A program made the position numbers and the translations under genes. Under the pieces are notes generated by a model, which did not search any database, had not been told where the DNA came from, and saw only the letters and a program-made list of their open reading frames with translations. A stretch of DNA of 64,000 nt from Lumnitzera littorea (taxonomy: Eukaryota > Streptophyta > Magnoliopsida > Myrtales > Combretaceae), in the NCBI GenBank assembly GCA_024138015.1, contig JAMXBB010000011.1:81232551-81296550 (forward strand), given 5' to 3'. This document shows, in pieces, positions 11,220-24,061 of this stretch (position 1 is the first letter of the stretch; every line of letters starts with the position of its first letter).

Positions 11220-13690
11220 TTCCTATGAGAACATGAAATCAATATATTCTTTAAGTTAAGAAATCAATACTAAACAAGTTGTTTCGAAGATAAAGGAAGG
11301 CTCATTATTTAGCCTTATTAGAGCCATTTCATCCATCTATAGTAATCATGGGCAAGTAATACTATATATATATATGTATGTATATATTTAAAAGAGGGGA
11401 GGGGGGGTGGTGGGGTTGTGGAGTGGGGGACCGTAGTTTGGTAATACATTAGGGATGAAATATTCCACGTAGAGATATTCATATAGGGGTAGGAAGCATT
11501 CAGCCATGTTCTTAGAATATGAATATAAAGGAACTACACTTGGTAGGACGAGATCTTAAGGTTAGACAATTCGTGAAGGTTTGCACCAACCTTGATTAAA
11601 TAATGGAATTAGCTAATGTTCTCAACAATCGGCCTGTATGAGAAAGACATAGGAAGTTAAGTTAGTAAATAAACAAAAAAAAAAAAAAGGAAAGAAGAAA
11701 GATAAGAAGACTTGAAGGCTATGTTATTTTAGAATTTTCTTTTTTCTTTTTTTACCAAAATAGATTTAGTTTATTGGGATCCTTGAAGGGAATGAAGAAA
11801 GAATATCTTCAATTACTAAGCTAGTGAAACTTCCATAAATAACTGATGATGGCAAGAATACTGTTAGGAGGGGAAAAGATTTGAGGAAAGGAACAACATA
11901 TATAGGAAGAAAGTAAATTGTGAAGTGTAGCATGAAAGTAAACTATTGTGTAAAGTAAATAAATATAAATTTGAAAGTTGGAGAATTCAAGGGAACTCCC
12001 ACTCGAGCTGAAACTAGAATTTATGCAATGGTATTACTAGTTCACAAACCAAAGCAATGGAATTATTCAAAATAATTAATGTAGAGTCAAATTTAAGGAA
12101 CTCAAACTGATTGAAAAGGAACAAAAGGGAAAAGTTTAAAGAAGATATAACTCCAAGAAATCCTATTTACCCATAGTGGAATAAGAGAAAGAAGATCTAT
12201 TTATTTGCTATGATCTAGACATGGTAATTGGAAAAAAAAAAAGAAAAAAAAATGGCTGAAATCTCCTCCAGCAATTTAATGTGCACACAATAGGATAAGG
12301 ATTTAGTTTAAACTTAGAAAAGAATAAAGTGTGGGACTTGTAGTGCATAATTGTAATAGCAATATAATAATTGAAAGAAAAAAAAAAGAAAATAAATCAA
12401 GGAAACTCCTTTTGAAGGATGCAATATTTACCATATGCCAATCCTAAGATGTGGATGTAGAGTGTTCTTTTATCAATTTTGTTGATGAACTAAGCTTACG
12501 TCAATGGCTGAGAACTAGAAAGTAAGTATTAGAATAGGAGTACTAAATAAAAAAAAAAAGGAGAAGAATAATGAAAATATTAAATTTTATGGAGTAAAGA
12601 GTTAGAATCAAATCCTCAGAGACATGGTATACTTACTTTATTCTCCCAAGGGATTGTTGTCAAGAATGTGTGAGCTACTCTTGAAAAATTTGTTTACATG
12701 GGTTCCAGAAAAAAAGAAAAAAAATTAGAGGAAAAGGTGAGGAAAAGACATACTCTTGAAGTCCTTTCTATTGTGAACAATAGGAAGAGTTGATTGCATG
12801 TATATATATTTTTAGTGGGCATGAAGAGATTAAGGGATGAAGGTCAGAGATTTAAACTCAAAGATTTAATGAATTTGGGTCTATTTAGATAATATTTATT
12901 GGAATAAATCTTTGTTTAAGATGTGATGTGAGAATTAGATAAGTTGGAGATATGGTATGCAAAAGATATAGAAAGAACAAAAAAAAGAAAAAAAGATACG
13001 TGGAGATACGGTAGTATCTTTCAATTTTATGAATCTTATGAGGAAGGAGCAGTATGATACAAGGAAAATGACACTCTAACCATGTTTTATAAATCATCAT
13101 GAAAAAAAATAAAAAAACTATACCATATTGCGGGGGCGTTACCCCTGTACCCCCACGATGTCTTCGCGTAGTGTAGCGTAACATAACTTTTGCAATCTTT
13201 GTAAGGGGGTAGATGTTGCTGTTTCGTTTTGTAACACTCTAGAGCTCCGCTCTACTTCATGACAGCATTGCTACGTTTATTGGTATGAATGAGATATATA
13301 ACATGGTTGCATGAAATATTATTGAAGATCCAACATTTTTTTTAAATGCTTTAGTGGCTTTATTTTTCTACCAACAATCGTAAAATGGGGAGGAAATACT
13401 GAGAAGAGCCACCACACATATATTATTTGGCAAATCAATGTCATAGGAACAATAAGACAATAGTGCGATAGAAAAGCATATCGAAATATGTGTTCCATGG
13501 TAGCAAAATGAATACTAGTATATTATGCTCAACTTGTCAATGATCTAAAAGAAGCGTCGATTTTGTAGATATTAGAAGTAATCAAGCAAGCAAAGTTAAT
13601 ATTCAGTACATTTACATAACAGTTAAAGAAACAACATCTAGAAATGCCTAAAACCTCCTTGAATGTCTCTAAGGGACTTTTAGTTAGTGG
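11220..13690. other. AT- and purine-rich stretch without recognisable genes
   Basis: Only A-rich runs, short microsatellites (TATATG near 11,362-11,388) and chance reading frames are visible. A G-rich segment lies at 11,394-11,430, with several runs of four or more G. A short GC-rich patch occurs at 13,128-13,260. I recognise no family. Confidence 0.5.
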
Positions 13691-13696
13691 GTAAAA

Positions 13697-14297
13697 TGTA
13701 AGGACTAAAAATTATTATATTAGTTATTGGGTTAAGCTCATTATTTATTTAGGCTTGGCTCCTTGAGCTAGGTGATATGGCTTAATGAGTCCAGTCTATA
13801 GATTGGGATGATTCAAGGAGATTTTGCTTGGTAGGCTTGGAATAGGGATCGTTAGATCGGTCCATCTGTCTCCAATCTTTCTCAAGCAGGCTTATGCACT
13901 AACGAAGGCTATTGGCCTTAAGCCCATTAACTAGCTTATTCTGGATAACCATAAATTGAGCAAGCCTCATTTCATCTGTTGATCATCGAGATGATCTGAT
14001 GGATGCTGTTTTGTCTAAAAGCCTATAAATACTTAGCATTTTCCTCTCATTTGGAATTTTTAGAGAGAGATTAGAGAAACGATGTTCTACTGTGAAAACT
14101 CTACTCTAAGATCAAATAGCATTTAGAGAAAGAATTGATATCATAAGCTCAAGTTATAGGGTGAACGTTTAAGGTTTTTTAAGGCTACTTTATCTGTCAC
14201 TTGTGTATTTGAAAAACTAAGATTTGCCAATCTTACCATCCAAGATTAGTAAAGACGCTGTCAAGGTCCCTAATTGATTTGCCATAATATCTCAACA
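13697..14297 (+). repeat. LTR-like remnant with TATA box
   Basis: It starts TGTAAGGACT and ends CTCAACA, with GCCTATAAATACTTAG at 14,021 and a following AGAGAGAGATTAGAGA leader, the usual layout of an LTR promoter and R region. I see no target duplication and no internal domain, so the ends are guesses. Confidence 0.35.
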
Positions 14298-14344
14298 ATG
14301 ACTGTTCTTGATTCACCCTTACACGATAGGATCTTTGAGTAATA

Positions 14345-14730
14345 GCTTTGATACTACTCTTGAAAACTGAATGGACAAGGATGAAATATCAAGAGTAGAT
14401 TGATACATAGTACACAAGATTACACACACGTTCAGTTTAAATTTCTTTCTTCACTTTTTTATTCACTTTATCACTCACACTTTTCTTTTGTACACACACT
14501 ATCAATACATGCACTATCATACATTCTCTTACACTGTTTTATGTATATCACTCTTAACTTCTTGCTGCACACCACTACACACTGTTTTACACACTTACTC
14601 TGCTATTGACTAACTACTAACTACCTATTTATACTTCAGTATAGTTAGTTATAACTATTGTCTACACTATTGACTAAGTATGTTAAGATATGGTAAGTTG
14701 CACCATAAAATCTGTATTATACTATCTAAT
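14345..14730 (-). repeat. Copia-type 5' LTR remnant with adjacent PBS-like sequence
   Basis: The pyrimidine-rich plus strand with repeated ACACACT, TTCACTTT and TACACTG motifs resembles the LTRs of the complete copia element at 23,404-28,310. On the minus strand AAGTATAAATAGGTAG at about 14,622-14,640 is a TATA box, and TAGTATCAAAGC at 14,345-14,356 is PBS-like and sits next to the LTR edge. The internal region is absent. Confidence 0.45.
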
Positions 14731-15307
14731 AGAACCAAATATGATAGTTTGAGTTTTGATGCTTGTCACTATAGGAACATTACCCTAAGTTTGGAGAATA
14801 AAGTTATATATTTTGAGATCCACAGTAGCTTTAGAAAATACAATCTATTAGATTGTTGATGCAGAAGCATGTTTAGCGTATTTTATTCTTCCTCTGTTTT
14901 TCCGTGAGATTATATCCATCTAAGAAGCAAGGTACGGTAATATTGAGATTAATACATAGAACGTATTGACATAAATCGCCTTTTAGGAGACTTAATATTA
15001 AGTATTAAAAACATGTTGATTACACTATTATCAAAATCATAAAAAAGTTAGATAGATAGTTATGAGCTTAGCACTTTTATATAAGTGCTATTAGAAAATT
15101 AACACAATACCATTAGAAAGTTAACTATGACTTAAGTCAACCATCATGCTACTTATATCGATTACTTAGCCGATTAATATAAGATCATTTTCTTATTCGT
15201 ACGACACACACATGAAATCCCACGCTGCGTTTTGGATACACATTCACATAATTAAGTACAACAGAGAAAAAGCCACACACTTCATTATAAGATTACACGA
15301 TTCCGTC

Positions 15308-15334
15308 ATATATATATGTATGTGTGTGTGTGTG
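15308..15334. repeat. (TA)n/(TG)n microsatellite, MLP unit A 3' flank
   Basis: It lies about 50 bp beyond the stop codon of MLP copy A and is followed by GAAATTGAAATCTGGCTA. The same position in units B and C also carries a microsatellite. Confidence 0.85.
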
Positions 15335-15380
15335 AAATTGAAATCTGGCTATGTATGGTATACATCATCCATAATCCAGC

Positions 15381-15641
15381 CTAACACTGGGTCATAAGGT
15401 TTTCGTTGATGTCTTTGGTGATATTAGTCACGAGCTGGATATAATCATGTGGATCAACCACACTATCGTTTGATTTCTTGTATGTTAGAGTAATCTTCGG
15501 CATAGCTTCATCACCCTTTGGGATGACCTTCATATATTTTCTTGTAGGTCTTGTACCTCTGCAACAATGTCCTCCCACAGCAACTAGGTACGTTCGCTTC
15601 ATCAACTATAATTCTCTCCTTCAGATTTTCCTTCCTCCTGC
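15381..15641 (-). pseudogene. MLP-like (Bet v 1 superfamily) exon 2, copy A, broken
   Basis: The minus strand reads YMKVIPKGDEAMPKITLTYK and then VVDPHDYIQLVTNITKDINE, ending at TAG at 15,381. This is the C-terminal half of a major-latex-protein-like protein: last beta strands plus the long C-terminal helix. A splice acceptor AG is present at 15,642-15,643. The upstream half of the exon is damaged. Relative to copy B it is about 8 bp shorter, with the gap in the DEANKSATFVAVEGHV segment, so the frame is broken. No exon 1 is visible to the right. MLPs bind small hydrophobic ligands; this copy cannot make a full protein. Confidence 0.75.
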
Positions 15642-15963
15642 CTATGCTAGTTCACAAATCGGAGGAGAGACCTATGACATGTTTGATTTACGGAATGAAA
15701 TTGCAATTCTTTAGGAATTAAATATACAAGTAATAACTATTTTTTATAGTTTTTTTTTTTTTTGGGTATATTGAATAGATAAGAAAATATGCTATATAAA
15801 AAATAAAAAAATGCTTATTCCCATAATCATATAAAGGAATTACAAGTCCTTATTTTTAAGTAACAGTACCAAACATAGGAATAGGTGGACATGTGAAGGA
15901 TAGTCACTTTATTATACGCTTAGGAAATCCAATAGACATGTTATTAATATAATATTATGGTGC

Positions 15964-16199
15964 TTTCATATCATGAGTGGTTTACTTTGCTGCAATTATT
16001 TTCCAATCATTCATAACCTTTGTTAAAAGTAACTTTAAAGTCGTCAAATATCGCCAAGAATTCATGATAATTGATGATCTTTTTCATATCACGAGTGGTT
16101 TACTTTGCTGCAGTTATTTTCCAATCATTCATAACCTTTGTTAAAAGTAACTTTAAAGTCGTCAAATATTCCCAAGAATTTATGATAATAGATGATGAT
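15964..16199. repeat. 118-bp tandem duplication in the intron of MLP copy A
   Basis: TTTCATATCATGAGTGGTTT at 15,964 recurs as TTTCATATCACGAGTGGTTT at 16,082, and the copies stay parallel to about 16,199 with few differences. Single-copy relatives of the block lie beside exon 2 of copies B (about 19,160-19,290) and C (about 28,490-28,560). Confidence 0.9.
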
Positions 16200-17860
16200 G
16201 AGTTAAATGGGTAAACCATAACAGGACATAAATTCTTAGCTCTAGCCTAATTTCGATGGGCTGATGGATTAAAGGTAATTTAACCTATTTATATGTTCAA
16301 GCATGTTAAACAGACTAATACAATCCATTTAACACATTTATATATTTTAATGGGTTATACTGGTTAACTTTCAACCTATCAATAATAGATTTTATTTTTT
16401 AAGGAAATCGTGAATAACTCCTCTAAATTTTATTGAAGATATGGATACTCTTTAAACTTTAAAATATTGCAAATCACCTTTGATCTTTTTAAACTTTAAT
16501 AAATTTGCCACATAAAGGCTATTTTAACATTTTGATAAAAAAGTTACATTATAATTAAAGTTTAGGGAGTCTTAAATTACAATTTAATAATTACAATTTA
16601 ATAAGTTCAATGGGCGTTTCCACACTAAAGCCAAAGTTTAGGGAGTCTTTTATAACCTACGTAGATCATTTGTTAATTTATCAAAGTACGAGGAAGTGGT
16701 TTGTAACATTTGAAAGTTTAGTGAATAAGTTCATACGTATGTCAAAATTTAGGGAGCTTATTTGAATTTTTCCTCTTTTTTTCATTTAAAATTATATAAA
16801 TTGACCTTGTATAATTTATATAGCAACGTGATGACTTAACTAGATATTTTTTTCCATAATATGAATATTATAATTACAACATCATTATAACATGGATATT
16901 ATAAAATGATCGAAGGATTAAGAGATGGAATCAGTGAGGAAAATGAAAGGATTAAGAGAAGAAAGTAAGAAAGAAGAGTAAAGAAGATGATGATGAATGA
17001 TGACATGTAGCTTGGTTAAGCAATGGTGAATTTTTTATTTTTAATTTCTTTGAGTTGTGATCTGTGAGTTAAGAGGATTGGCCCATTTTAATACCAAGCT
17101 AAACGAGCTAAGGTCATTTAGCTTACTTTTTTGAAAAACTCAATCCTTACTTGCTTTAAGCTAGTTAAATAGGTCAACCAACAGGCCATGATCCATTTAT
17201 ATAACTCAAACTCTAGGACCAGACAACCATTGTTATATGCTTGAAGTAGTATTGTCTTTTCTTTTATTATTATTATTATTATTTACCAAATATTATTACA
17301 GTACAACTTTAGAAAAAGTGTTTTAAACTTAATCTATTTTGTTGAAGGAATATTCATGCTATTATGCTATGTTTGGTACGTATGAATGGATCAGAATAGA
17401 ATCGAATTGCATTTCTAACTTTCATTTCCTTGCTTTATGTTTGGAAGTGCATTTAGAAACCAAAATCGTGATATTATGGAGTTGACAATTCCAGCTTGAA
17501 GGGGGAATTCGATTTTGTTTTCCCTAAAGCAAAATCGGTGATTTTATTCCTCTTTCATTTATTACTATAAACTAAATTATTTATTTAGCTTTTATTTAAT
17601 TCTAATTTTTAATATTTAAGGATATTTTTGACAATTATTACTACATATACATTTAATTTAATTCCATTCCATCGATATTTCTAAACATGGAAAAAGATTT
17701 TCAATTTCGCTCCTTATTTTATTCTATTTTTTTCCATTCCATTCTAATCAAATCTATTTCATTTTATTTCAGTGCATTTGTCTATCGAATGTAGCATTAG
17801 ATCACAATGAATTTGAATTTTTTTTGGGTTAATACGGACGGATTTAGAAGTTTGAAGTAA
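16200..17860. other. Non-coding MLP unit A sequence and degenerate repeats
   Basis: No reading frame of interest. Segments at 16,205-16,385 and 17,085-17,215 share a wording (AAATGGGTT, TTAAACGGG, GGCCCATTT and complements) with 20,810-21,080, suggesting a degenerate AT-rich MITE-like repeat. (TTA)n occurs at 17,264-17,283. Confidence 0.4.
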
Positions 17861-17864
17861 TTTA

Positions 17865-18260
17865 AACTATGATAAAATCGATATCATGCATCGCGACTTC
17901 TGGAATGTGGTCCCTGTTGTTTTTGATAAAAATTAATATATCCATATATACAACTTTAATTCTGGGGAAGCGATTACGCGAACTAGAATAGCTGCGTACA
18001 TAAATAGCTCAAGCCATGCATTAATAGAATCTACAATGCACCCTGCTGCGGTAATTATTATTCATCTAACTTTACTTATCGAAATTGGATATATTACACG
18101 TGTTTGTAGAACATCGTATAATTTTTATTAATTATCTACATAAATATATGAATACATGTATATTTTAGTAGTAAGCAAAATAGGATCCTATCATTCATGA
18201 CATTCTACAACAAGAATGTCATATATGATTTAGTTTTGAAATGTTGAAGAGAAATAGAAA
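17865..18260. repeat. MLP unit flanking block, unit A
   Basis: AAAATCGATATCATGCAT at 17,874-17,891 is identical to 31,505-31,522, and a related version is at 21,786. After it, blocks such as GGGGAAG-GATTA, ATTAATAGAATCTAC, TTTGTAGAACAT-GTATAATTTTTATTAAT and ATCATTCATG follow in the same order in all three units. By position it is the 5' flank of the MLP gene on its left. Confidence 0.75.
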
Positions 18261-18735
18261 ATGAATCACATTTAAGACAATACTCAAACACGATATGGAA
18301 AATTAAAAAAGTGGAAGAGATATATAATATCGGTATAAGATACAAACGTAATAAAGTATGACAAAATGATTAGATAAATTTATTATACAATACAAACATA
18401 TTGTAAATTTTAATGTAGATCTAAGTATAACATAAAATGAAACACAGGGTATATCTAATCATATAAAAAAAAAGATAAAGAAAACAACAATCACTATATC
18501 TAATATTTTGAGATGTGAAATAAAACTTGAAATGGAAACCATAATTACTTCTAATCCATATCTGATTAAATGTGGTTTTAATTGCTATAAGATAAAATGA
18601 GTTGATAATCTAGAGTACTAACATGAACATTTACCCATATTGATACAAACTTTAACTTGGTAGGATTGGTTTTGTTCCTTCGAGATCAGCAGATGTTATA
18701 ATCTAGAGTACTACATATAAGATTGCAGAATACCA

Positions 18736-18758
18736 TCACACACACACACACACATATA

Positions 18759-18793
<35 letters not shown>
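18736..18793. repeat. (CA)n-(TA)n compound microsatellite, MLP unit B 3' flank
   Basis: CACACA repeats pass into a TA run broken once by TTAA. It lies about 50 bp past the stop codon of copy B, in the same position as the microsatellites of copies A and C. Confidence 0.9.
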
Positions 18794-18798
<5 letters not shown>

Positions 18799-18839
18799 TG
18801 AAATCTAGCTATATATGATTATGATATACACCATCCAGC

Positions 18840-19109
18840 CTAGCCCTGGGTTAGAAGGTGTTCATCGAAGTCTTTGGCGATAGCGACTGTGAATTGGAGA
18901 TAATCATGTGGATCAACCACAATCTCGTCTGGTTTCTCATATGTTGGAGTACTCTTTAGCACAGCCCCATCGCCCCTTTGGGATGACATTCAAATAGTTC
19001 TTGTAGGCCTTGTAACTCTCCAACACATGTCCTTCCACAGCAACAAATGTCGCCGATTTATTTGCTTCATCAACTTCAATTCTCTCCTTCAAAATTTTCT
19101 TCCTTCCAC
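18840..19109 (-). pseudogene. MLP-like (Bet v 1 superfamily) exon 2, copy B, frameshifted
   Basis: The minus strand reads RIEVDEANKSATFVAVEGHV, LESYKAYKNYLNVIPKG and, in another frame, VVDPHDYLQFTVAIAKDFDE, ending at TAG at 18,840. The frame change falls in a run of C at 18,973-18,976 (plus strand), where copies A and C have one base fewer: a single-base insertion. At the expected acceptor (19,110-19,111) the AG of copies A and C is replaced by CCG, so splicing would also fail. Exon 1 is not visible to the right. Apart from these lesions it is the best-preserved exon 2 of the three. Confidence 0.8.
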
Positions 19110-21770
19110 CGGTTGTCAGATTCACAAAATTAGAGAAGAGATTCCGTATGGTATTGTGGTGCTTTTATCTTATTAGAGAGGTTCGCTTTGTTGCAATTAT
19201 TTTCCAAACATTCTTAACCTTTGTTAAAAGAATGAACTTCGGAGCAGTCAAATATTGGCAATAAATTTCAAAAAGTTATGATCATGTGAAAGGTTATAAA
19301 TGGTGACCATATGCCATGAAAAATAACAAATGCAAAATGAGGAAATCGACTTCTTATTAAGAAGCTCGACCGATGAACCCACTACACCCTTTGTTTGCCT
19401 ACCTGGCTAACATCGCCAAACACCTTGTACTCTTTTGATCATGATTGATAATTGTAAAGATTATATAAATCCTAACGCAAGGCAGCAGACCAGCCCAAAA
19501 CCGGCCTTCGCCCTGCTAAAGCGGTTTGCCAGTTCTCCAAATGTGATTCACAAGTCTTAGAAATATGAACGGCCTCAACATTTTTTTTTTTCAAGCAAAA
19601 CACTTAAGTTTTAAACTCCAAAAAAATTGGAAATGCTTTCAGCAAAATAAAAATAAAAAGGCCATGTAGTTTTTGGCCTATTATCTAAATTAATTATAAA
19701 GGATTTGTATTTATTTGACATAATGACACTTACATTGAGTTTTAATATTAGTAATAATATTAGTAATGTAAGACAAAAGCATAGAAAGAAGATTAGTTAG
19801 TCCAAGTCCCACATTGATTAAGAATGAAAACTTTTTTTTGCTTTAAATATATAATTATCTTAGTAAACACGCTTGGAAAGTTAATACATACCAAGTCAAA
19901 CATTCTTTAAATATATAATTATCTTAGCAACAAATTGAATGCTATAAATAGAAAAAATATTTTTTAATTTACACAGAGATTAAAATATTGACCATTATAT
20001 ATATATTCAATTCAATTATACTTTTTACTTTTTGTACTTTCTTTTCTTCTATAATAATAATATTTTTTTTATATATTTTCCCAATAACTACTAAGGAACT
20101 ATTGGTTCCATGGTTCAATAACGATGAATCGAGAATCAATCGACTTCCTTTAGAAAACCTTTAATAATATTAACATATCACGTGTTTTATTAAGTGATGT
20201 ATAAATATTAATGAAATTCTAATACGTAAAAATATGAACATGCTATTATTAATATATATCTAAATGTTATTAGTATTTACTTCCCATTCATGAAAATACA
20301 TGTATTAATACTAATAAATCTCCTTTTCCTTATACTTTTACAACTTTTAGTCAATTCCAATTTTGAGTCGATTTATAGTTCAAAACTGCTCTATGTTAGG
20401 GTTTAGATTATATTATAAATAAAATTTACGGAAGGAAAGTAAATATCAAAGTCCCTACAATTTAAAGGTTTGTTTTTTATTTTAAGGATAAAAGTAATAC
20501 TGGTCTCTAAGTTCCTTCATATTTCTCTTTGAATTTGCTATGGGCTTACAGGAAAGTTTTCTCTCCCAAACCATCGCCTTTTATTTTCTTTCATTTTCCA
20601 AACAAGAAAATATGCCTTAAGAGTCCCACTCTTCGCCCCCTCCCAATTCTTTATGCCATTCCAAACATACGCTTAACGGCCATGATCGCTACCACGTCAT
20701 CTTTTGGTATCAGAGTTGTAATTTGTGCACTTCATTATGGTAAGTTTACAAATCTCATCTTGGAACTCTGGTGTTAGACGGATTTCATAGGTTTGGTTGG
20801 TATGAACTAAAGGTATGCAAAGAAGTTAAATGGGCTAACTTGGTCGGGCCCATTTTGGCTTGTGAGTTAAATGGATTAGACTCATTTAACTCGTTTTTAA
20901 ACGGATTAAAAAACTTTAGTCTTTGTTTAAAAAGCAGATTAAACGGGCCGATCCATAGACCAAAGATATAAATGTATTAAACAAGCCAATCCAAACCAGC
21001 TAACTTTGACTCATGGGTTAAATGAGCCAAGTTTATTTGGACCATTTTTAAATGGGTTAAAAAACCTTGAACCAAACCCTTTTTAAAGGTACGGATGTCG
21101 TTGAGATTTAAGGTTTTATTTTATTGTTTGAAAAAAAAGGCAAAAGTGATTATGTAATAAAAAAAAAATGTTGAATTGGCATGAAGAGTAGTGTAGGATC
21201 GAATTAGAGTTGCGAATTGGGATTACATAATAATCGGCTTGCCCCGTGTTATTTTTCATTTGCAAGTACTTAAGTTAATACTACAGAAATGGTTGAATAT
21301 GGAGACATTCACCAATTACCAAGATGAGGGAATGGGCATTAGGATTTAGAATTTCAATTTATTATCAGTAAATTTTTGTTTAAAATTTCATGAACTTATA
21401 TGGTAGTAATTCTGATTTTATTCAGAGATTAATTTTTTAATTAAAAATATTTAGAAGATTACAACAAGTATTTTAGAGATTTTAGTAAAAGTTTACACCT
21501 AAGGTGTTATTAAATGGTAGGGATAGGTGAAAGGTTATAACACATAAGTCCTAAGTCCTGGACATCATGGTATGAGTGAAATTAATTAACTAATTATGTC
21601 TTGTTTCCACAAAAAGAGCAGTCTAGAGACATAGACGACCATCTCCATAATCTTAAGTGGGTTTTTTTTTTTTTTTTTTTTACTACTATGACATCACAAA
21701 TTTAAAAAAAAAAGAGAATTTAAACTTAATACATTTCATTGGGACAACTACCCTTGACAACTTGATGTAA
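19110..21770. other. Intron-like sequence of MLP unit B plus degenerate repeats
   Basis: The first 180 bp match sequence beside exon 2 of copies A and C. 20,400-20,690 matches the intron of copy C at 29,230-29,500 (shared GGAAAGTTTTCTCTCC and CAAACCATC-like blocks). 20,810-21,080 is a repeat with self-complementary wording (TTAAACGGG, AAATGGGTT). Poly-T occurs at 21,662-21,681. Exon 1 is expected between about 20,700 and 21,700 but I cannot find it. Confidence 0.5.
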
Positions 21771-21774
21771 TTAT

Positions 21775-22130
21775 TCAAAGTAGATAAAGTTTGATACCAT
21801 GCATTGCGACTTTTGGAGTGGTCCCCATTGTGTTTGATAGATTATCATTATGTGCATTACTCGGGGAAGTGATTAGCTAAACTATAGTAGATTTGTACAT
21901 AAAAAGCTCGAGTGTCTGCATTAATAGAATCTACCTTATCGAAATCGTATATACATTGTCTGTTTGTAGAACATAATATAATTTTTATTAATCCATCTGT
22001 ATAAATATATGCACACATGTACATTTAATTGTGTATATATATTATCATTCATGGCATTCTGCAATAAGAATTTCATATATGTTTTGGTATTAAAATATTC
22101 AAGAGAAAATATAAGCTGCATCTAAACATA
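21775..22130. repeat. MLP unit flanking block, unit B
   Basis: Same order of blocks as at 17,865-18,260 and 31,495-31,844: GATACCATGCATTGCGACTT, CGGGGAAGTGATTA, ATTAATAGAATCTACC, TTTGTAGAACATA and ATCATTCATGGCATTCTGCA. Confidence 0.7.
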
Positions 22131-23172
22131 CTCGAAGACAATTTGCAAATTAAAACGTGGAAGAAATACATGTCACGTAATAATTATTATCAGTATAAGA
22201 TTTAAACGAAATAAAGTAGTACGACAAAATAATACATAAATTCATTATAGAATATAGATATATTGAAAATCTTCGCTTAGATCCAAGCATAACATAAAAT
22301 AAAACATGTAAAATATCCAACCATATCTCAAAAAACTAATAATGTTCAAATAGTACTTTTAATATTATTCCATACCATATAAATAAATTTTATCCGATTC
22401 TAAACCTTTTAAAAGCCTTTTTAAATTTGCTTTCTTAGGTTCTTTTTCTCCCCGCACTGCATGTCAGGCCTTTAATAAATTTAATATATAACTAATTTTC
22501 ACATACAAAATTTAATATAAAGATATAACTATCTAAAAGTGGCAACATGCATATGGTTTAATAGAATTACTTTGCTATCATGAGAGAAGAAATAACAACC
22601 AAAGATGCTAACACATAAACCACAGAATAATGCGAGTTTCGATGCGTCTCTTTAGGAACTTTAGTGTTAGTATTTTTTTATTTTGTTCCGGAGGATAAAG
22701 CTATTATATATATTTTAAAATCCCTTTTGATTCAGAAAGGACAGTTTATTAGATTGTTGATGGCATGCGGAAGCATATATTTAGCATACTTCCAAGAGGC
22801 AAGGTAAGCAAAATAAAGCTATGCTCGAAGGATCCTCTAATTCAAATATAGATCCATAGGAATTTCTAGGAAGCAAGGTAAGGTAATATTAAGATTTTTA
22901 TACGGGCATGTTCTTATTCGTAGGACAAACATGAAATCCGACACAGGATTTGGGTAAATCACTGACAAACCTAATTACAATAGAGAACAAACCTCATACT
23001 TTATTATATAAGACCGCACAATTCTTTTATACATATATATACAAAGAATAAGAAGTCCGTTATTGAAGAAAGTTTAACCTCCTCATAATTTTTTTGTTTG
23101 GTTAACCAAAAGAAATCGATTCCATGGTTTCAAGATGGGCTATCAAGAACATAGAAAAGGTAGGATGAGTTT

Positions 23173-23196
23173 ATACATATATATATATATATATAG
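23173..23196. repeat. (TA)n microsatellite, MLP unit C 3' flank
   Basis: A TA run followed by GGTGAAATTAAAACCTGGCT, in the position equivalent to the microsatellites of units A and B. Confidence 0.85.
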
Positions 23197-23403
23197 GTGA
23201 AATTAAAACCTGGCTATACATTGTATACACCATCAAGCCTAACCTTGGATCAAAAGGTGTTCATCAAAATCTTTGGCGATATCAACCACAAGCTGGAAAT
23301 AATCATGAGGATTAACCATACTCTCATCTTATTGCTCATATGTTAAAATAATCTTCGACACAGCCCCATCACCCTTTGGGATGACCTTCATATTGTTCTT
23401 GTA

Positions 23404-23762
23404 TGTTAGATAAGAACAGAAACAACAACAAGAAGAACAATGGCTACACACATACAATATACGTACACAAGAATTAGTTCACTTTCAATCACTCATTTTC
23501 ATCTTGATTTTGTTACATTGATACACACACAGTTTGTTTCACAATTCACTTTTACATTGCACTCACACACTGGTCTTTTTTTTTTTCTTCTATTCTACTA
23601 CATACACCTACTGATCTTCATATATTTTCTTAATTCTCTCACACACATGCACTTCCACATACATATTAACTACCCTACTACTTATCTCACTGTATCCTAA
23701 ACAACTTAACTACCTTTCTATTTTTACACAACACTAACAAATCAAAATCAAACACTACAACA
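23404..23762 (-). repeat. 3' LTR of the copia element
   Basis: It begins TGTTAGATAAGAAC and ends ACTACAACA on the plus strand. It aligns along its whole length with 27,939-28,310; the length difference is largely in a poly-T/CTTTTT run. Confidence 0.95.
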
Positions 23763-23772
23763 CACCCCCTAA
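23763..23772 (-). other. Polypurine tract of the copia element
   Basis: The minus strand reads TTAGGGGGTG directly before the LTR start, the usual site for plus-strand priming. Confidence 0.75.
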
Positions 23773-24061
23773 TACTGATTGGTTTGCATCAAACTGCAAG
23801 ACCTTAATCCAAACATAAACCTCAAATTTTTCAATGTATCTACTCTCAAGGGCTTAGTGAGAATATTAGGCAATTGTTCTTCAATTTTACAGTATTCAAG
23901 CATCAGTTTCTCCTTATTGACCTGATCTCACAAGAAATGAAATTGAGTTTCAATACCTTTGCTTCTACCATGTGTAGTCGAATGCTAAGCCAAATTAATT
24001 GCTGATTTGTTGTCAATCCTCAACACTATTGGACACTTCATTTAAATCTTCATTTACTCCA

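Noticed and set aside
12885..13184. 99-codon minus-strand frame
   Set aside because: Phe/Leu-rich translation of A-rich DNA; no motif, no neighbour and no splice context.
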